From contig JAQVWS010000004.1 in assembly GCA_028709585.1 (NCBI GenBank), forward strand, positions 1 to 46,086: a stretch of DNA of 46,086 bases, given 5' to 3'. The notes beneath the pieces are model-generated. The model was not told the DNA's origin, searched no databases, and worked only from the letters and a program-made list of their open reading frames with translations. The number at the start of each line of letters is the position of its first letter. Positions within the stretch are counted from its first letter, which is position 1. Shown piece after piece: positions 35,145-44,716 of this stretch. The position numbers were made by a program, and so were the translations under genes. Origin of the DNA: Syntrophomonas sp. GTDB taxonomy: Bacteria; Bacillota; Syntrophomonadia; Syntrophomonadales; Syntrophomonadaceae.

Positions 35145-36950
35145 TCAATTATTGAGGATAATCCGTTGTCCGGCTTGTTTATAATAAAGGGCTGCCAGCA
35201 GCCAGAAAGAATACGCAGTTGGATTCTCCCTTATAGCCCCGGCAAACAGCAGCAATTGCTCCCGGCCTTTCTCTTCCAGCTCCCTATTACCAGTCATTCT
35301 CGCCAACCGCAAAAAGTTTAGACAAGCAACTGCATTATCCGAAGGCATGGCCCCATCATAGTAAACCTTGGGACGAGTCAATAGTACTTCACTGTCAGCA
35401 CCATAGAGAAACAATCCTCCTGTTTTTTCATCCCAAAAATACTTTAACAAATCCTGGTTGAGTTCCTGAGCCATCTCCAAGAACCGTTTTTCTGAACCGG
35501 CTTCATATAATTCAAGCAACCCCCATATAAAATATGCATAATCTGCGGCATAAGCCGGGAAATCGGCTTCGCCATTTCGATATCTGGCCAGAAGCCTGCC
35601 ATCTTCCCGCCGCAACTTTTGCCATATAAAATCCGCAGCCTGCTCAGCTGATTGCAAATACCGTCCATCATTCATGATTTGGTATGCTTTAGACATAGCA
35701 GCTATCACCAGGCCATTCCATGCGCATAAGATTTTATCATCCTTCAAGGGCTTAACTCTTTTTTCCCTGTTAACATAGAGCTGCTGCCTTTCCGCTTCAA
35801 ATTCTCTGCCGGCATTATCAAACTTTTGATTCTTAAGCAGGTTGGGAATATTTTTGCCTTCAAAATTACCGGTTGCAGTTATATCATACATTTCGCAATA
35901 GGCTGCTCCGCGTGAACCAAGAATGGCCATTACGTCATCCTGGCTCCAGGTATAAAACCTTCCTTCCTCCCCTTCCGAATCAGCATCTTCAGCCGAATAA
36001 AATCCGCTTTCGGAGGAGATCATATCCCGCAACAAGTAATTAAATATCTCTCCTGCTACCCTGCTATATAAACTTATCCCCGTCACCCGATATGATTCTG
36101 CATAAGCCATCGCCAAAAGCGCGTTATCATAGAGCATTTTCTCAAAATGAGGAACTAGCCACTTTCTGTCGGTTGAATAGCGAGCAAATCCAAAGCCGAT
36201 ATGATCATAAATACCTCCCCTATACATACTGGTTAGGGTTTTTTCTACCATTTGCAAAGCCCGGGGCTCTTTAAATAATTCATAGTATTTAATCAGGAAA
36301 AGCAAGGTGTGGGGTACAGGAAACTTCGGAGCTAGTCCAAAACCTCCGTAAATATTATCAAAATTCCTCTCAAATTGATTGAAAGCCTGGACAAAGACCT
36401 CTTCCGAAATCTGAGCGCCAATATTAAACTCAGGCATTCTTTTCATCAGGCTGCTAAGCTCTTCGCCAGCACTTAAGGCTGTATCCCGCTGATTTTTCCA
36501 TAACTCTGACAATCGCGGCAGTAATTCTATAAGCCCTGGCATTCCTCTCTGGCTGCGCGGCGGCAAATATGTAGCCGCATAAAAAGGCTCTCGTTTTGGA
36601 GTCATAATAATCGTCAGCGGCCATCCTCCGCTGCCGGTCAGAGTTTGACAGGCCTCCATATAAATATGATCAATATCCGGCCTTTCCTCCCGGTCAACTT
36701 TAATGCACACATAATCTTGATTCAACAATTTGGCTACTTCTATATTTTCGAATGATTCTCTTTCCATTACATGACACCAGTGACAGGTGGAATAGCCGAT
36801 TGACAGAAAGATAGGCTTGTCTTCCGCTTTGGCTTTGGCAAATGCTTCTTCTCCCCAGGGGAACCAATCTACGGGGTTGTGAGCATGTTGAAGTAGGTAC
36901 GGGGATTTTTCCTTGGCTAGTCTATTGGTTACTTTTGATTTAGTAGTCAT
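35145..36950 (-). CDS. DUF255 thioredoxin-fold / glycoside-hydrolase-like protein (YyaL family)
   Basis: A 601-residue cytoplasmic protein of the YyaL/SPATA20 family. It has an N-terminal thioredoxin-like domain beginning [20 protein letters not shown] with the redox-like CHWCH motif, followed by a six-hairpin (alpha/alpha)6 barrel domain. The function is unknown across the family. I choose ATG 36950, with AAGGAG 9 nt before it; the longer frame runs into the terminator region. It lies alone downstream of a T-box-like element. The 60-residue thioredoxin part is intact. Confidence 0.9.
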   Translation of the reverse strand: MTTKSKVTNRLAKEKSPYLLQHAHNPVDWFPWGEEAFAKAKAEDKPIFLSIGYSTCHWCHVMERESFENIEVAKLLNQDYVCIKVDREERPDIDHIYMEACQTLTGSGGWPLTIIMTPKREPFYAATYLPPRSQRGMPGLIELLPRLSELWKNQRDTALSAGEELSSLMKRMPEFNIGAQISEEVFVQAFNQFERNFDNIYGGFGLAPKFPVPHTLLFLIKYYELFKEPRALQMVEKTLTSMYRGGIYDHIGFGFARYSTDRKWLVPHFEKMLYDNALLAMAYAESYRVTGISLYSRVAGEIFNYLLRDMISSESGFYSAEDADSEGEEGRFYTWSQDDVMAILGSRGAAYCEMYDITATGNFEGKNIPNLLKNQKFDNAGREFEAERQQLYVNREKRVKPLKDDKILCAWNGLVIAAMSKAYQIMNDGRYLQSAEQAADFIWQKLRREDGRLLARYRNGEADFPAYAADYAYFIWGLLELYEAGSEKRFLEMAQELNQDLLKYFWDEKTGGLFLYGADSEVLLTRPKVYYDGAMPSDNAVACLNFLRLARMTGNRELEEKGREQLLLFAGAIRENPTAYSFWLLAALYYKQAGQRIILNN

Positions 36951-37002
36951 GGACAACCACTCCTTGAAAAAAGTTATATAGAAATATTCTAGCCAAAATA
37001 AA

Positions 37003-37073
37003 AGAAAAAAACCCAGCTTAGCTGGGATCAAAATAAAAGATCGCTTCTATCGTACCACCCTATTTATTGAAGC
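37003..37073 (-). promoter_or_regulatory. T-box-like antiterminator and terminator upstream of the DUF255 gene
   Basis: The minus strand has GCTTC..AGGGTGGTAC..GAAGC (37073-37043), near the T-box sequence AGGGTGGNACC. It is followed by CCCAGC/GCTGGG and a run of T (37026-37003), an intrinsic terminator. The final bases of the motif deviate, and no convincing stem I with a specifier was found in the short leader. Confidence 0.4.
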
Positions 37074-37191
37074 TGGAGCAGAAAGGTGTAAAATAACTTT
37101 TTTCTTGCAGGATTCTGGGATTTACTGGCGAAATTTATACGATAAGGATATAGGACGTTAGAGAAATATTTTATAGGAAGGATGAGCATAT

Positions 37192-38913
37192 TTGAGTAAC
37201 TTTCTCAACTTATTGGAACGAAGTGCCAGAAAAATCAATGTACGCCTGCGCTTAGTTTTGGTATTCACCCTAATTGTGATTGTAGTTACCGGGCTGATGG
37301 GATTTTATGCTACTTCAGTCATGTCGGAAAAGATAATAATTTCAGCTCAGGAAAAGCTGAAATCAGATCTAGCTATGGGGCGGCAAATGCTGGATCAATA
37401 TTATCCCGGCGATTGGAAACTTGTAAATGGAGCCTTGTATAAAGGCTTTACTCTGATGGAAAACAACAATGATGTGGTTGATTTAATCGGTGATTTGACC
37501 GGCGATACAGTCACCATTTTTAAAGGCGATACACGGGTTTCCACCAATGTAAAGAAGGATAGTCAACGACAGACTGGCACCCAGGCATCAGCCGAAGTTA
37601 TACAGACCGTGTTAAAAAAAAGTGAAACATATATCGGACGGGCTAATGTGGTAGGAACCTGGAACGAAACGGCTTACGAACCAATTAAAGACCCCAGCGG
37701 ACAGGTAATTGGCATCTGGTATGTGGGAGTGCCGGCCACTCCTTATGACAACATAGTCAGTAATTTTCGTGCTAACATGATACTATATACCGGGCTTGGA
37801 ATACTCCTGGGCTTCCTGGGTGCCTTGCTGCTATCCTACTCGGTTCATAAACCATTGGAAAGAATCACCCAATCAATAGCTCTTTCCAGTGAAGGCGATC
37901 TTACCTCTGTTATCCCCCAGCAGGCCAAAGATGAATTAGGGCAGCTGGCTAGTCATATTAATGTTATGATCGCCAGAATGTCAGAATTAATTGGCAACAC
38001 CAAAAGCCTGATCATAAATGTCAGCCAATCAACTTCCGAGCTGCTTACCCGTTCAGAGATAAGTGCTTCACTAATGAAGGATATGACCTTCCAGTCTGAA
38101 GAAATGAGCGCTACTGCCGCTGATCAAGCTCAGCTAACCGGCAATTCCAGATTGGTTATCTCAGAGATGTCGGTAGCTATTCAGCAATTGGCTGGAAATG
38201 CTCAAGAAGTTGCCTCTTCTGCATTAACCGCAACTGATAAGGCCAAAGATGGGGAAAGCCAGGTAGAAAAGGCCATTAGTCAGATTAGTATAATTAGTGA
38301 TACTGTCAACTCTACAGCTATGGTTATAGAAGGATTAGGAATTAAGTCTCAGGAAATTGGTCAGATAGTAGACCTTATTACCAATATTGCTAACCAAACC
38401 AATCTCTTAGCTTTAAACGCAGCTATTGAAGCAGCCCGAGCAGGCGAACAAGGACGGGGATTTGCTGTAGTGGCCGAAGAAGTTCGAAAATTGGCTGAAG
38501 AATCAGGTGAAGCTGCCAACCGTATTGCTGATCTGGTCAAAGAAGTTCAAAGTGAAGCTGATAGCGCAGTAAAAGCTATGCAAGCCGGCACCAAGGAGGT
38601 GGCCATGGGTACTAAGGTGGTAGGCAATGCTGGACAGGCCTTCGAATATATAATTGCAGCTATCAATACTGTTAACGAGCAGATTCAAGAAGTTAGCGCT
38701 GCCAGTGAAGAGATGGCAGCCAGTGCTGAAACTGCCATTCAATCTATTGAACAAACCAACCTTACCGCAGACAAAAATGCAGCTGTTGCTAAAAAGATCA
38801 GCTCCCTGGCCCGAGAACAGCTGTCCGGTCTGGAAGAAACCGGAGCATCCATTGATCGTTTGACGATTGTTATTGAAGACCTTAAGAAAGCAATAGCTTA
38901 TTTTAAAGTATAA
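37192..38913 (+). CDS. Methyl-accepting chemotaxis protein with periplasmic Cache-type domain
   Basis: A 573-residue chemoreceptor. It has TM1 (about 21-42), an extracellular single-Cache-like domain (about 45-190; [12 protein letters not shown] and the IGIWYVGVP segment), TM2 (about 197-217), a HAMP domain and a long cytoplasmic coiled coil. The signalling tip is [20 protein letters not shown] followed by [16 protein letters not shown]. It signals through CheW/CheA. The ligand is unknown; such domains often bind organic acids. The start is TTG 37192 with AGGAAGG 9 nt upstream. A terminator follows. Confidence 0.93.
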   Translation: MSNFLNLLERSARKINVRLRLVLVFTLIVIVVTGLMGFYATSVMSEKIIISAQEKLKSDLAMGRQMLDQYYPGDWKLVNGALYKGFTLMENNNDVVDLIGDLTGDTVTIFKGDTRVSTNVKKDSQRQTGTQASAEVIQTVLKKSETYIGRANVVGTWNETAYEPIKDPSGQVIGIWYVGVPATPYDNIVSNFRANMILYTGLGILLGFLGALLLSYSVHKPLERITQSIALSSEGDLTSVIPQQAKDELGQLASHINVMIARMSELIGNTKSLIINVSQSTSELLTRSEISASLMKDMTFQSEEMSATAADQAQLTGNSRLVISEMSVAIQQLAGNAQEVASSALTATDKAKDGESQVEKAISQISIISDTVNSTAMVIEGLGIKSQEIGQIVDLITNIANQTNLLALNAAIEAARAGEQGRGFAVVAEEVRKLAEESGEAANRIADLVKEVQSEADSAVKAMQAGTKEVAMGTKVVGNAGQAFEYIIAAINTVNEQIQEVSAASEEMAASAETAIQSIEQTNLTADKNAAVAKKISSLAREQLSGLEETGASIDRLTIVIEDLKKAIAYFKV

Positions 38914-39002
38914 TAGCATTTAAAGAAGCATGGTGGGGTGAGAGATACTAACCCGTTACCCCAGGATAATAGGAGTATTTAGAGGGCTTATTAATTACAT
39001 AG

Positions 39003-39036
39003 TCAGGGTGCCGATTTTTCGGCACCCTGATTTATT
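39003..39036 (+). terminator. Terminator after the chemoreceptor gene
   Basis: TCAGGGTGCCGA/TCGGCACCCTGA (12 bp) with a short T loop and TTTATTT after it lies about 90 bp beyond the stop. Confidence 0.85.
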
Positions 39037-39173
39037 TCTTGAAAAAGCATTTATTTCTTGAAATTATTAATAAAAGGTTCATAATAGACTAAAATTATAA
39101 TTGAAATTACAAGACTATTATTTTGGTATTGCAGTTAACATCTTTTTGATTTGAAATACTTAGGGGGATAAGG

Positions 39174-39830
39174 ATGAAAGAGAAACAGTTTGCGGTAATC
39201 GGTATGGGACGATTTGGAGAAAGCCTTGCCAGGGAGCTGACTCGTATGGGACATGAAGTCCTGGCGATAGATCTTGACGAGGAAAGGGTCAACTACGCAG
39301 TTGAATACGCGACTCATGCGGTTCAGGCAGACACTATGGATGAACAGGTGTTAAAAAATCTGGGCATCGGTAACTTTGATGCAGTGATTGTTGCCATTGG
39401 CGAAAATATTCAATCTAATATTTTGACTACGATAATTGCAAAAGAGTTAGGAGCCAAAAAGGTTATAGCCAAAGCAAAAAATGCTATGCACGGTAAAGTC
39501 TTAGACAAAATCGGCGCGGACATAGTAGTATACCCGGAACGGGATATGGCTCTTAAACTGGCTCGTTCTTTGGTTTCCCATAATTTCGTAGAACAGATTA
39601 ATCTTTCAACCAACTACAGCATTATTGAGATTTTTACCCCACAATTATTTGTGAATAAGAATTTAGCCGATATTAACCTGCGTAATATGCTTAGAGTCAC
39701 GGTTCTGGCTATAAGGAGCGGGGAAAATATCCTGGTTGCCCCAGGTCCCCAAGAATATTTGCGCCAGGGAGATATTCTGATAGCACTGGGTCATAATGAT
39801 GATCTGCAAAAGCTGAATGAGCTTGAATAA
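39174..39830 (+). CDS. ktrA: KtrA/TrkA-type potassium uptake regulatory subunit
   Basis: A 218-residue RCK protein. An N-terminal Rossmann domain with GMGRFGESLARELTRMGHE and the acidic DLDEER binds NAD(H) or ATP/ADP. A C-terminal TrkA_C domain (about 140-218) may bind c-di-AMP, as in Bacillus KtrA. It gates the membrane subunit encoded 24 bp downstream. An RBS AGGGGG lies 7 nt before the ATG. No c-di-AMP riboswitch was found in its leader. Confidence 0.93.
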   Translation: MKEKQFAVIGMGRFGESLARELTRMGHEVLAIDLDEERVNYAVEYATHAVQADTMDEQVLKNLGIGNFDAVIVAIGENIQSNILTTIIAKELGAKKVIAKAKNAMHGKVLDKIGADIVVYPERDMALKLARSLVSHNFVEQINLSTNYSIIEIFTPQLFVNKNLADINLRNMLRVTVLAIRSGENILVAPGPQEYLRQGDILIALGHNDDLQKLNELE

Positions 39831-39854
39831 TCAAAGAATAATGAGGTCTATATA

Positions 39855-41174
39855 ATGTTCAAGCAACAACTTACTCCTCCACAATTACTGGCTATAAGCT
39901 TTATTAGTGTAATTCTAATTGGCAGCTTGTTGCTTTACACCCCCTGGTCCGTCCAAAATGGTCAGGCGCATTATATGACCGCGCTATTTACTGCCGCTTC
40001 CGCAACATGCGTAACCGGGTTGACCCTGGTTGATACGGCCACCTATTGGACCAGCTTCGGACAGGTAGTAATAATCCTATTGGCTCAAATTGGGGGACTG
40101 GGGGTTATGTCCTTCGCAACCTTTTTCGCTTTATTATTTGGCTGGAAAATTCACTTCCGGCAACGGCTGATAATGCAGCAGGCCCTTAACCAATCTGCTG
40201 TAGGAGGCATTGTAAAGATATTTCGGTACCTGCTGATCATTTCCTTTGCAATTGAAACCATTGCCGCAATTATTCTGACTATTCACTGGATGCCCTTGCT
40301 TGGATTTAAAAAAGCATTGTGGTTTGGAATTTTTCATTCCATATCTGCCTTTAATAATGCCGGATTTGATTTGTTCGCTAATTCAATTAGTTTAAACAGT
40401 TTTACTACCGATGTGACGGTTAATCTGGTAATTACCACCCTTATAATTATCGGCGGGCTGGGCTTTGTGGTGTTACATGAAATTTTCCATTATAAAAATA
40501 AAACCTCTTTATCACTGCATACCCGAGTAGTATTGATTACTACCGCAATATTGATTATTGTGGGCACAATTATCCTATTGTTAAGTGAATACAGTCATGC
40601 ACTCAGGGAGCTGCCGTTGGGCGGCAAACTTCTGGCCTCCTATTTTCAGACCGTGTCCGGACGTACGGCCGGCTTTACCACTATTGATATTAACTCCCTG
40701 TTTACATCCTCTCAGTTAGTCATCCTGGTACTTATGTTTATCGGCGGCTCTCCCGGTTCTACCAGCGGCGGCATTAAGACCTCCACCTTAGCCTTGTTAT
40801 GGATTGCTATCATAAGCCAATTGCGAGGTAAAAAGGATAATGAAATATTTAGGCGTCGAATCCCTGACAGCGATATGCTCCATGCTTTTGTCATCACCAT
40901 AATATATGGCTTTACTCTTATATTTTTAACCTTTTTGGTGTTTCTTTTCCACCAGGGTAATGCCACTGCAATACTTTTCGAGGTTGTCTCAGCCTTGGGG
41001 ACGGTTGGCCTAAGCTTGGGGTTTACCAATGAAATGACCATACCTTCCCAGATAATTATAATCATAGCTATGATTTTGGGGCGGGTTGGCCCTCTCACCA
41101 TTGGATTTGCCCTGGCCCATAAACGCAAACAACCTGAAATCCATTATCCTAAAGGCAAGATTCTAATTGGCTAG
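39855..41174 (+). CDS. ktrB: KtrB/TrkH-type potassium channel-like transporter
   Basis: A 439-residue membrane protein with four M1-P-M2-like repeats and about eight to ten hydrophobic segments. Selectivity-loop-like segments are visible, such as ATCVTGLTLVDT, SAFNNAGFD, GRTAGFTTIDI and ALGTVGLSLG. It forms the K+ path gated by KtrA rings. It is the second gene of a ktrAB operon. Confidence 0.93.
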   Translation: MFKQQLTPPQLLAISFISVILIGSLLLYTPWSVQNGQAHYMTALFTAASATCVTGLTLVDTATYWTSFGQVVIILLAQIGGLGVMSFATFFALLFGWKIHFRQRLIMQQALNQSAVGGIVKIFRYLLIISFAIETIAAIILTIHWMPLLGFKKALWFGIFHSISAFNNAGFDLFANSISLNSFTTDVTVNLVITTLIIIGGLGFVVLHEIFHYKNKTSLSLHTRVVLITTAILIIVGTIILLLSEYSHALRELPLGGKLLASYFQTVSGRTAGFTTIDINSLFTSSQLVILVLMFIGGSPGSTSGGIKTSTLALLWIAIISQLRGKKDNEIFRRRIPDSDMLHAFVITIIYGFTLIFLTFLVFLFHQGNATAILFEVVSALGTVGLSLGFTNEMTIPSQIIIIIAMILGRVGPLTIGFALAHKRKQPEIHYPKGKILIG

Positions 41175-41275
41175 CATATTATTATCTCATTTTAAATTTA
41201 ATAGCCGTATATTTTCCTTATTATTTGCCATTCTATTAAATGTAGTAAAAAATATTTAGGGAAGGAGTTAATGCG

Positions 41276-41458
41276 GTGAGTATAAGTCAACTAGAACTGC
41301 AAAACCTCAGACACCTGATAGGTTCCCATGCAACCGCTGAAAAGAAACTTAATTTCTATGCGAGTCAATGCCAGGATGCTCAGGTGAGGCAAATGTTTGA
41401 GCAATCCGCTCAATCTGCTAGCGATACCCGCAATAAATTATTGTCATTTTTAGGATAA
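41276..41458 (+). CDS. Small CotF-like spore protein (60 residues)
   Basis: A 60-residue protein starting at GTG with GGAAGGAG about 7 nt upstream. The sequence ISQLELQNLRHLIGSHATAEKKL..YA resembles the N-terminal helix pair of CotF-like spore coat proteins, followed by a further short helix. With its neighbour it may be a split or paired coat module. Assignment is tentative. Its partner follows after 13 bp. Confidence 0.6.
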   Translation: MSISQLELQNLRHLIGSHATAEKKLNFYASQCQDAQVRQMFEQSAQSASDTRNKLLSFLG

Positions 41459-41471
41459 GGGAGGTAAAATA

Positions 41472-41732
41472 GTGGCCAACATGCAAATGCAAGAAAAAGA
41501 AATGGTCAATGATATTCTGGCAATGATTAATGGCAGCCTAAGCGGATATGCCAGTGTTATCAGCCAAACATCCAACAACCAGCTGCGTCAGACCATTCAG
41601 CAGATTAGAAATTCCGATGAACAGTTTCAGTATCAGCTTTACCAGTTGGCAGAACAAAAAGGGTTTTATCAACCGGCGGCACAAGCTCCTCAAACTGATA
41701 TTAAAAACGTCAAATCCCAGGTTAGTCAATAA
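41472..41732 (+). CDS. CotF-like spore coat protein (86 residues)
   Basis: An 86-residue protein starting at GTG 41472 with GGGAGG upstream. QEKEMVNDILAMINGSLSGYASVISQTSN is the CotF-type start of a four-helix ferritin-like bundle. The C-terminus is short and Gln/Ala/Pro-rich. It is adjacent to the 60-residue homologous-looking gene; both likely belong to the sporulating cell's coat. Followed by a strong bidirectional terminator. Confidence 0.75.
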   Translation: MANMQMQEKEMVNDILAMINGSLSGYASVISQTSNNQLRQTIQQIRNSDEQFQYQLYQLAEQKGFYQPAAQAPQTDIKNVKSQVSQ

Positions 41733-41762
41733 GGTACCCGCAGCCTATACATTAAATTATAA

Positions 41763-41797
41763 AGCCAGGAATTGTTTTGGCAATTCCTGGCTTTTTG
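41763..41797. terminator. Bidirectional terminator
   Basis: AGCCAGGAATTG/CAATTCCTGGCT (12 bp), TTTTT after it on plus and a T-rich tract on minus. It sits between the coat genes and the convergent RNA helicase gene. Confidence 0.88.
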
Positions 41798-41847
41798 TGC
41801 GAATTATTTTTCCTAAAGGGTTCAAAAATATTGATTTAACTCAAAGT

Positions 41848-43437
41848 TTAATTTGCCTGCCGGCTAGCACCACGGCGGTTGGAAGATATCCTGGGCCGCT
41901 TGTTAGCTCTTAAACTATTTTCAAACTGGTTGAAGGCGGTATAAACCTGATCTACGAAAACCATCGGCACCTCCACCAGGGTGCTGTTACCTTGAATCTC
42001 AATGTCTCCAACCTGGCGTGGAGAAATCCCCGTGTGAGAGGTAAGAAATTCCACCAGTCTCTTGGGATATAGACCCTGCATTTTCCCTACGGGAAGCTCA
42101 ACATGAGCAGTGGTATGGTCCTGATGACTGTTTTCTACAGCAGCTGTTTCCAGTTGAGGCGCATCAAAGGCAATAAGCCTCAAAGCCGCGCTCAATAAAT
42201 ACTGGGCATCGTAGCTCTCCAGAAGTTCGCCTGCCATATCTTGATAAATGCCCTGCTCCTGGTCAGCACTTTCAATCAATCTGCTTATCAGCGTCTCCTG
42301 ACGGCGTTCAATAGCATCTTTTAGCGAGGGCAACATCTGACGCTTAATTCTAGTGCCAATATATTTTTCAACAATTTTTAATTGCCGAATTTGTTTGGGT
42401 TCAACCAAAGTGATTGCAACCCCATCCCTTCCTGCACGTCCGGTCCGGCCAATGCGATGAACATAGCTATCTGGATCTTCCGGCATATCATAGTTGAAAA
42501 CATGGGTTACCATCTCTACATCCAAACCACGGGCAGCCAAGTCCGTAGCCACCAGTATACCTACGTTACCGTTACGAAAGCGCTCCATAACATGATCTCT
42601 TTCACGCTGGGACATATCCCCATGCAGAGAGTCAGCCGCATAACCCCGGCCGTTTAAAACCCTCGTCAATGAATCGGCACCTTTTTTAGTACGGCAGAAT
42701 ATCAAGCTCACCTGGGGCTGACTTACATCAATTATCCGGCAAATCGTCTCCACCTTTTGCCTGGGGTTTACTTCATAGTAAAACTGCTCGGTTAACGATA
42801 CTGTTAATTCATTAGACTCTATAGTAATCAATACCGGGTCTTTCATAAATGACCTTCCCAGTTCTCGAATATCCGCTACCAGGGTAGCAGAGAATAAAAA
42901 AGTTTGCCTGTCTTCCGAACATTGCGAAAGAATTCTCTCTATATCCGGGAAAAAACCCATATCCAACATTTCATCCGCTTCATCCAATACTACGAAATCA
43001 AGGTTTGATATATCTATTGTTCCACGGTTAAGATGATCAATAAATCTTCCCGGGGTTCCCACTATTATTTCCGGTTTTCTCCTTAATCCCCGCAGTTGTA
43101 TCTCTATCGATTGACCACCGTACACCGGCAGAGTATTTATATTCAATCCCTGACCCAAAAAGGCAATTTCCTCAGCTACTTGAACTGCCAGTTCTCGGGT
43201 GGGGCATAGCGCTATCGCCTGTAAGCCCAGGCCGGGTTTTATTTTATTTAGAATGGGAATGCCAAAAGCTGCGGTTTTGCCAGTACCCGTTTTAGCCTGA
43301 CCCATAATATCACGTCCTGCCAGTCCGTGCGGAATTGCTTCAACTTGTATAGGGGTGGGAATTTCAAATCCTTTTTTTTCTATCATCTTCAACAGTTGGG
43401 GCTTCAAGCTCATCTCATTAAATGTCTGGGTGTGCAA
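41848..43437 (-). CDS. DEAD-box ATP-dependent RNA helicase with DbpA-type C-domain
   Basis: A 529-residue DEAD-box helicase. It has the Q motif (FEIPTPIQVEAIP), Walker A AKTGTGKT, DEAD in VVLDEADEML, FLFSATL, and HRIGRTGRAGRDG in the second RecA lobe. A roughly 90-residue linker follows, then a DbpA RNA-binding domain (about 455-515) as in DeaD/CshA/YxiN-type proteins, and a basic tail. It acts in ribosome assembly or RNA decay. The start is TTG with AAGGAGG 7 nt upstream. No riboswitch is seen in the leader. Confidence 0.95.
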   Translation of the reverse strand: MHTQTFNEMSLKPQLLKMIEKKGFEIPTPIQVEAIPHGLAGRDIMGQAKTGTGKTAAFGIPILNKIKPGLGLQAIALCPTRELAVQVAEEIAFLGQGLNINTLPVYGGQSIEIQLRGLRRKPEIIVGTPGRFIDHLNRGTIDISNLDFVVLDEADEMLDMGFFPDIERILSQCSEDRQTFLFSATLVADIRELGRSFMKDPVLITIESNELTVSLTEQFYYEVNPRQKVETICRIIDVSQPQVSLIFCRTKKGADSLTRVLNGRGYAADSLHGDMSQRERDHVMERFRNGNVGILVATDLAARGLDVEMVTHVFNYDMPEDPDSYVHRIGRTGRAGRDGVAITLVEPKQIRQLKIVEKYIGTRIKRQMLPSLKDAIERRQETLISRLIESADQEQGIYQDMAGELLESYDAQYLLSAALRLIAFDAPQLETAAVENSHQDHTTAHVELPVGKMQGLYPKRLVEFLTSHTGISPRQVGDIEIQGNSTLVEVPMVFVDQVYTAFNQFENSLRANKRPRISSNRRGASRQAN

Positions 43438-43548
43438 TTACGTTCCTCCTTATTAAACTGTAACCAAAATAAAAATATTATAAAACTCATTCGTACATAT
43501 GCAGTTTTATTAGTATAACACATTATAGGACAGTTCCATAAATAAAAT

Positions 43549-43574
43549 GGACACTTCCGTAGTAGGAAATGTCC
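43549..43574 (-). terminator. Terminator of the DegV gene
   Basis: GGACACTTCC/GGAAATGTCC imperfect arms with a T-rich tract on the minus strand lie about 35 bp after the stop. Confidence 0.6.
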
Positions 43575-43607
43575 AAACGGTGAATAATATAATCCTTAAA
43601 ACTCTTA

Positions 43608-44459
43608 TTATTTATTAGCCAAAAAGAAGACGCAATAAGTGCCCGCACCTACATGGGCCCCAATAACAGACCCTATCTCTGATATGACAAAGTTAGATGA
43701 GCTGAATTTTTCTTCCACCAGACGCTTAACTTCCATTGCCCCCTCCAGATCTTGAGAATAGCTGATGCCTATGGTTTGGTTTTTTAAATCATAGCCCCTC
43801 AGTTCCATTATATCTAAAAATCGTTTTTGGGCCTTTTTTAAGCCGTGTACTTTTTCCAAGGGTATTATTTTCCCATCTACTACTTGTAATATCAATTGGA
43901 TATTAAGCAAATCACCAATCATTGCCGCGGCAGGGTTAATTCTCCCACCCCGCTTCAGCATTTGTAAATTGCCTACGATAAAAATATATTGCATCCGCCT
44001 GATGTTATCATTAATGCCCGCTATAACTTCATCTTTGCTCTTATTAGCGGCTATTGATTCAGCCGCCCGCAGCACCGTCAGCCCATATCCCACTGAAGCG
44101 CCCTGGGAATCAATAACTGTTATCCTTTCTCTATTGACTATATCTCTGGCTATACAAGCAGATTGATAGGTTCCGCTCAAACCTGATGAGAAGGTAATGT
44201 ATATGATCTCAGCATCACTGCCTTGCATCACCTTTTCAAACTCCATCTGCATACTCGCTATATTCACCTGGGAAGTGGTAGCAACTACCCCTGGCTCCTC
44301 CATAATTTTATAAAACTCAGGGGGACTAATCGTCAAACGACCCAAATAAGTCTTATCCTTAATGGTTGTAGTCATATAGAAAAGCCTAACGCCATATTTG
44401 TCTAAAACCTCTTTATCCAAATCACAGCCGTTATCAGCATATAATATGATTCTCCCCAC
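43608..44459 (-). CDS. DegV family fatty-acid-binding protein
   Basis: A 283-residue protein of the DegV family, which binds fatty acids and in Gram-positives acts with FakA as FakB, a fatty acid kinase subunit. The N-terminal ADNGCDLD, TTSQVN and TFSSGLSGTYQSA motifs are present. The start at GTG 44459 is preferred, with GAGGAG 9 nt upstream; TTG 44468 has no spacing to the RBS. It stands alone, divergent from the MFS gene. No fakA is nearby. Confidence 0.88.
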   Translation of the reverse strand: MGRIILYADNGCDLDKEVLDKYGVRLFYMTTTIKDKTYLGRLTISPPEFYKIMEEPGVVATTSQVNIASMQMEFEKVMQGSDAEIIYITFSSGLSGTYQSACIARDIVNRERITVIDSQGASVGYGLTVLRAAESIAANKSKDEVIAGINDNIRRMQYIFIVGNLQMLKRGGRINPAAAMIGDLLNIQLILQVVDGKIIPLEKVHGLKKAQKRFLDIMELRGYDLKNQTIGISYSQDLEGAMEVKRLVEEKFSSSNFVISEIGSVIGAHVGAGTYCVFFLANK

Positions 44460-44716
44460 TACTGCCAACTCCTCAACACTATTAATAAAACAGATATAAA
44501 TACCAATATTGAATTTTACTATTTATGCTGCTTTTACACAAGCAACATCCCTCAACAATACTTTATGCTGGAAGTTAACCTTTTTACTAGCTTATTATCG
44601 TGCAGCAGCATATATGACCGATCAATGTTATATTAATTGTCTGGCTTTACTTCTTTTTTAAAAAAGTATAGCATAAACGGAATAAAGTTCTTACTTCCCG
44701 AAAAGAAGGCAACACT

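Noticed and set aside
38925-38995. TPP-riboswitch-like string after the chemoreceptor gene (GGGGTGAGAGATA..ACCC..GGATAAT)
   Set aside because: It has scattered TPP-like words but lacks the paired 5' arm and the CGTAGGGA ending. The next genes are ktrAB, not thiamine genes. More likely chance.
39060-39173. c-di-AMP (ydaO-type) riboswitch before ktrA
   Set aside because: None of the conserved GGGGACC or GACAGCTAACC-type segments is present in the AT-rich leader.
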